NCBI RefSeq assembly: GCF_030623445.1
Contig: NZ_CP130613.1
Span: forward strand, 3,100,001-3,164,000
Direction: 5' to 3'
Source: Pseudogemmatithrix spongiicola
Lineage (GTDB): Bacteria > Gemmatimonadota > Gemmatimonadetes > Gemmatimonadales > Gemmatimonadaceae
Length of the DNA: 64,000 nucleotides
Part shown: in pieces, positions 62,193-64,000 of the stretch
How the letters are laid out: every line of letters begins with the position of its first letter
Numbering within the stretch: the stretch's first letter is position 1
Notes under the pieces: model-generated
Told to the model about the DNA's origin: nothing
The model's input: only the letters and a program-made list of their open reading frames with translations
The model's database searches: none
Program-made: the position numbers and the translations under genes

Positions 62193-62825
62193 ATGAACCT
62201 GCGTCTCCCCCTGTTCGCCCTGCTGGTTGCGTCCCCGCTTGCCGTTGCCGAGGCGCAGAACTGCGTCGGTTCATTCGCTCTGCCGCCGGCCGGCAAGGGC
62301 AACTTCTACGTGGCTGCCCAAGTCGACCAGGCGGACTTCGCCGACGCGGTCGGCGGGCGCGTGGGATACGTGCTGAGCAACAAGAAGACCGGCGCCTTCG
62401 GTCTCCATCTGGGCGCCCGCACGTGGACCAACGACATCGACGTCGAGTCGCAGTACATCGACCTGCAGTTCTTCACGGGATTCCCTGGCAAGAGCGCGTT
62501 CTCCCGCTCGACCTGCCTGGTGTTCGGCCTCGACGGCGACGTCTCCGAGGACGGCAACAGCGCCATCGACACATACTACGCGCTGTCGTTCGGCCACGAC
62601 TTCGTCCTGGGCTCTGTGGCCGTCGTGCCGTTCGCGACGCTCGGCTTCAACGGCTACACCGACGACTTCATGGATGACTACGAGTACTCGGGTCTCTCGG
62701 AGCTGGGGCTGGGCCTCCGGATCGGCAGCCGCCTGACCGCGACGCTCAGCTCGCGCACGATCTACTCGGACTTCGAACGGACACTCACGCGGTTGGTCGT
62801 CTCGTATCCGTTCGGCGCGCGATAG
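62193..62825 (+). CDS. Outer-membrane beta-barrel-like protein
   Basis: 210 residues with a signal peptide ending VAEAQ (ATG 62193 after GGAG). Alternating strands (FGLHLGARTWTNDIDVE, YYALSFGHDFVLGSVAVVPF) end in TRLVVSYPFGAR, consistent with a small barrel. The region 62094-62192 between it and the divergent kinase holds both promoters. Confidence 0.6.
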   Translation: MNLRLPLFALLVASPLAVAEAQNCVGSFALPPAGKGNFYVAAQVDQADFADAVGGRVGYVLSNKKTGAFGLHLGARTWTNDIDVESQYIDLQFFTGFPGKSAFSRSTCLVFGLDGDVSEDGNSAIDTYYALSFGHDFVLGSVAVVPFATLGFNGYTDDFMDDYEYSGLSELGLGLRIGSRLTATLSSRTIYSDFERTLTRLVVSYPFGAR

Positions 62826-62851
62826 ACGCAACTGTACTGCCGAGGAAGTGG

Positions 62852-62883
62852 AAACGGGCCCGGCGATTTCGCCGGGCCCGTTT
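62852..62883 (+). terminator. Bidirectional hairpin terminator
   Basis: AAACGGGCCCGGCG (62852-62865) pairs with CGCCGGGCCCGTTT (62870-62883) between two convergent genes; A- and T-tracts flank the stem. Confidence 0.8.
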
Positions 62884-62919
62884 GCGTCATCAGGCGCTGT
62901 CACCTCCTGCACCGACGCA

Positions 62920-63714
62920 CTAGTACGGGCACGAGATCCGGCGGAAGTTGAATCCCGCGAATCCAGAACCCGTCCACGTGAGCAGCGCGATCTGCGCGTC
63001 GCTCGACCCGGTGTAGACGTAGTAGTTGCTGCTGTTCGGCTGCAGGGCACCGGTCGAGCTCACGAGCGCACCCCAGCGACGGTTCGACTCAGTGCTGCCG
63101 CGATACCGGAAGCTCGACGTGCCGGAGCTGTTGAGCGTCATGCAGACTTCGAAGCTGGTGTCCACCCACGTGCCGTGTAGCGTCGGGAGGTTGAATCGGA
63201 CGGGGGCCTGCACTCCGTTTCGCGACACGCACTGGTAGCCAGACGGCAGCGTGCCCGGGCACACGAAGCTGCCCGACGGGCTCGTCGGGCTGGTTGGGCT
63301 TCCACTGGTACTCCCGGACGACGCGGACAGCGTCACGCCGCTGTACGCGCTGTAGCCGTAGATCAAGACATGAACCGTGCCGCTCCCGACCGTGCAGCTT
63401 TCGGTCGTGCTCGAACCCCGCGACGCGCAATCATAGGTGGATTGGCTCGGCTGCGATCCGACGCGCACGAAGAGATCGGGATCGCCGGAGCCGCCGCTGA
63501 GACGCACGGTGACGGGGCCGGACGAAGAGAACGAGTACCGACGGCTTTGGCCCGAAGATCCGCTTAGCCCGGAAATCGAGCCGCCGACCGAAAGCGAGCC
63601 GGACGAGCTTGTCGATCCGGAACCTCCGGAGTCCGGGTCCGTGATTTCCTCGCACGCGGCAGCGGTGAGTGCAAGGACAGCGACCAACGTGCGGGTGCGA
63701 AGACGGGTCAACAC
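62920..63714 (-). CDS. Lipoprotein with PPC-like domain
   Basis: 264 residues: lipobox (AVLALTAAACEE), a Ser/Gly-rich linker (SGGSGSTSSSGSLSVGG), then a pre-peptidase C-terminal-like domain (RRYSFSSSGPVTVRLSGGSGDPDLFVRVG, in parts) and a Cys-containing C-terminal part. PPC domains accompany secreted proteins; no peptidase domain is attached here. Confidence 0.7.
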   Translation of the reverse strand: MLTRLRTRTLVAVLALTAAACEEITDPDSGGSGSTSSSGSLSVGGSISGLSGSSGQSRRYSFSSSGPVTVRLSGGSGDPDLFVRVGSQPSQSTYDCASRGSSTTESCTVGSGTVHVLIYGYSAYSGVTLSASSGSTSGSPTSPTSPSGSFVCPGTLPSGYQCVSRNGVQAPVRFNLPTLHGTWVDTSFEVCMTLNSSGTSSFRYRGSTESNRRWGALVSSTGALQPNSSNYYVYTGSSDAQIALLTWTGSGFAGFNFRRISCPY

Positions 63715-63860
63715 GAGTACCTCGGGTAGCAGATGCGACTGGCCGCCGTGACGCTGGCGGCAGCGGACTGCAGAGAGGTACGAGCGGGGCGTCAGCGCTT
63801 CATCAACTGCGCCGCCCCGCCGGCATCAGCTCGTGATCAAAACGACCGCCCGAACGCGCA

Positions 63861-63888
63861 AAGGGGCGTCCTGTTCTGGACGCCCCTT
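63861..63888 (-). terminator. Hairpin terminator downstream of the last gene
   Basis: AAGGGGCGTCC (63861-63871) pairs with GGACGCCCCTT (63878-63888), 29 bases past the stop of the minus-strand gene at 63918. Nothing else was seen in 63715-63860. Confidence 0.7.
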
Positions 63889-63917
63889 GGACTCGTTCAG
63901 CCGCTGCGGATGATTCG

Positions 63918-64000
63918 TTACTGCGTCCGCAGCTCGCGGAACCCGATCAGGCGCCCACGCTCCTCGTCCCACAGCGCCAGGCGCAGCGAGCGCCACGCGG
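63918..64000 (-). CDS. C-terminal end of an unidentified gene
   Basis: The last 26 residues of a minus-strand frame (WRSLRLALWDEERGRLIGF then RELRTQ and TAA). It continues beyond the window. Too short to assign. Confidence 0.5.
   Translation of the reverse strand, partial: AWRSLRLALWDEERGRLIGFRELRTQ

Noticed and set aside
1-64000. Prophage, plasmid replication genes, rRNA or tRNA genes
   Set aside because: No structural phage genes, replication initiators or RNA genes were recognised on either strand.

Overview
The window looks like a chromosomal segment of a high-GC, Gram-negative-type soil or sediment bacterium, most plausibly a Gemmatimonadota member. This is an inference from gene style: two long Ser/Thr kinases carrying TPR or TolB-like propeller C-termini, a DUF5916 outer-membrane protein, secreted M20 and M28 peptidases, many small lipoproteins, and frequent GTG/TTG starts. 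No rRNA or tRNA gene was seen.

Left flank (1-20362): ordinary chromosomal genes. They are a possible PepSY-type fragment, an M20 amidohydrolase, a zinc-ribbon Ser/Thr kinase, an Ig-like lipoprotein, a DUF5916 protein, a cytochrome c / M28 peptidase / TPR run, a GlcG-like protein, an Ig-like lipoprotein, a nucleotide pyrophosphatase-like protein overlapping an acyl-CoA ligase, an M20 peptidase, a DUF411 protein and two paralogous lipoproteins. Two nested inverted repeats of one family lie at 1877-2019 and 7157-7288.

Centre (20539-57358): a large integron gene-cassette array with 32 recognisable attC sites and no integrase gene in the window (a CALIN-type array). Every cassette gene lies on the + strand, ahead of its attC. 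The first nine bases of each intact cassette are complementary to the bases closing the same cassette at the R'' box, which fixes cassette borders to the base. Contents: four type II toxin-antitoxin pairs (one duplicated), a RES-domain protein, two PD-(D/E)XK nuclease-like proteins, a PNPOx-like lipoprotein, DinB-like and ankyrin proteins, beta-propellers, a C39-like protease with an RCC1 partner, many lipoproteins, and a 243-bp cassette present five times. Several cassettes are exact duplicates. The attC sites share R/L boxes but fall into five stem classes.

Insertion sequences: ten elements lie in or next to the array. Two identical IS110/IS1111-type copies sit at the same base of two attC sites. 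Their non-coding ends carry a two-loop structure whose target loop matches the attC target, the pattern expected of a bridge RNA. IS481-type elements sit at CCTAG[C/G] in attC apices. Two IS30 copies sit ten bases after an attC crossover. Together the attC sites act as landing pads.

Right flank (57359-64000): two abutting IS481 elements whose inner target duplications are missing mark a probable adjacent deletion that removed the end of the array. Then come a Ser/Thr kinase with a TolB-like C-terminus, an outer-membrane beta-barrel-like protein, a PPC-type lipoprotein and the 3' end of one more gene.

All calls come from reading the sequence; no database search was run.
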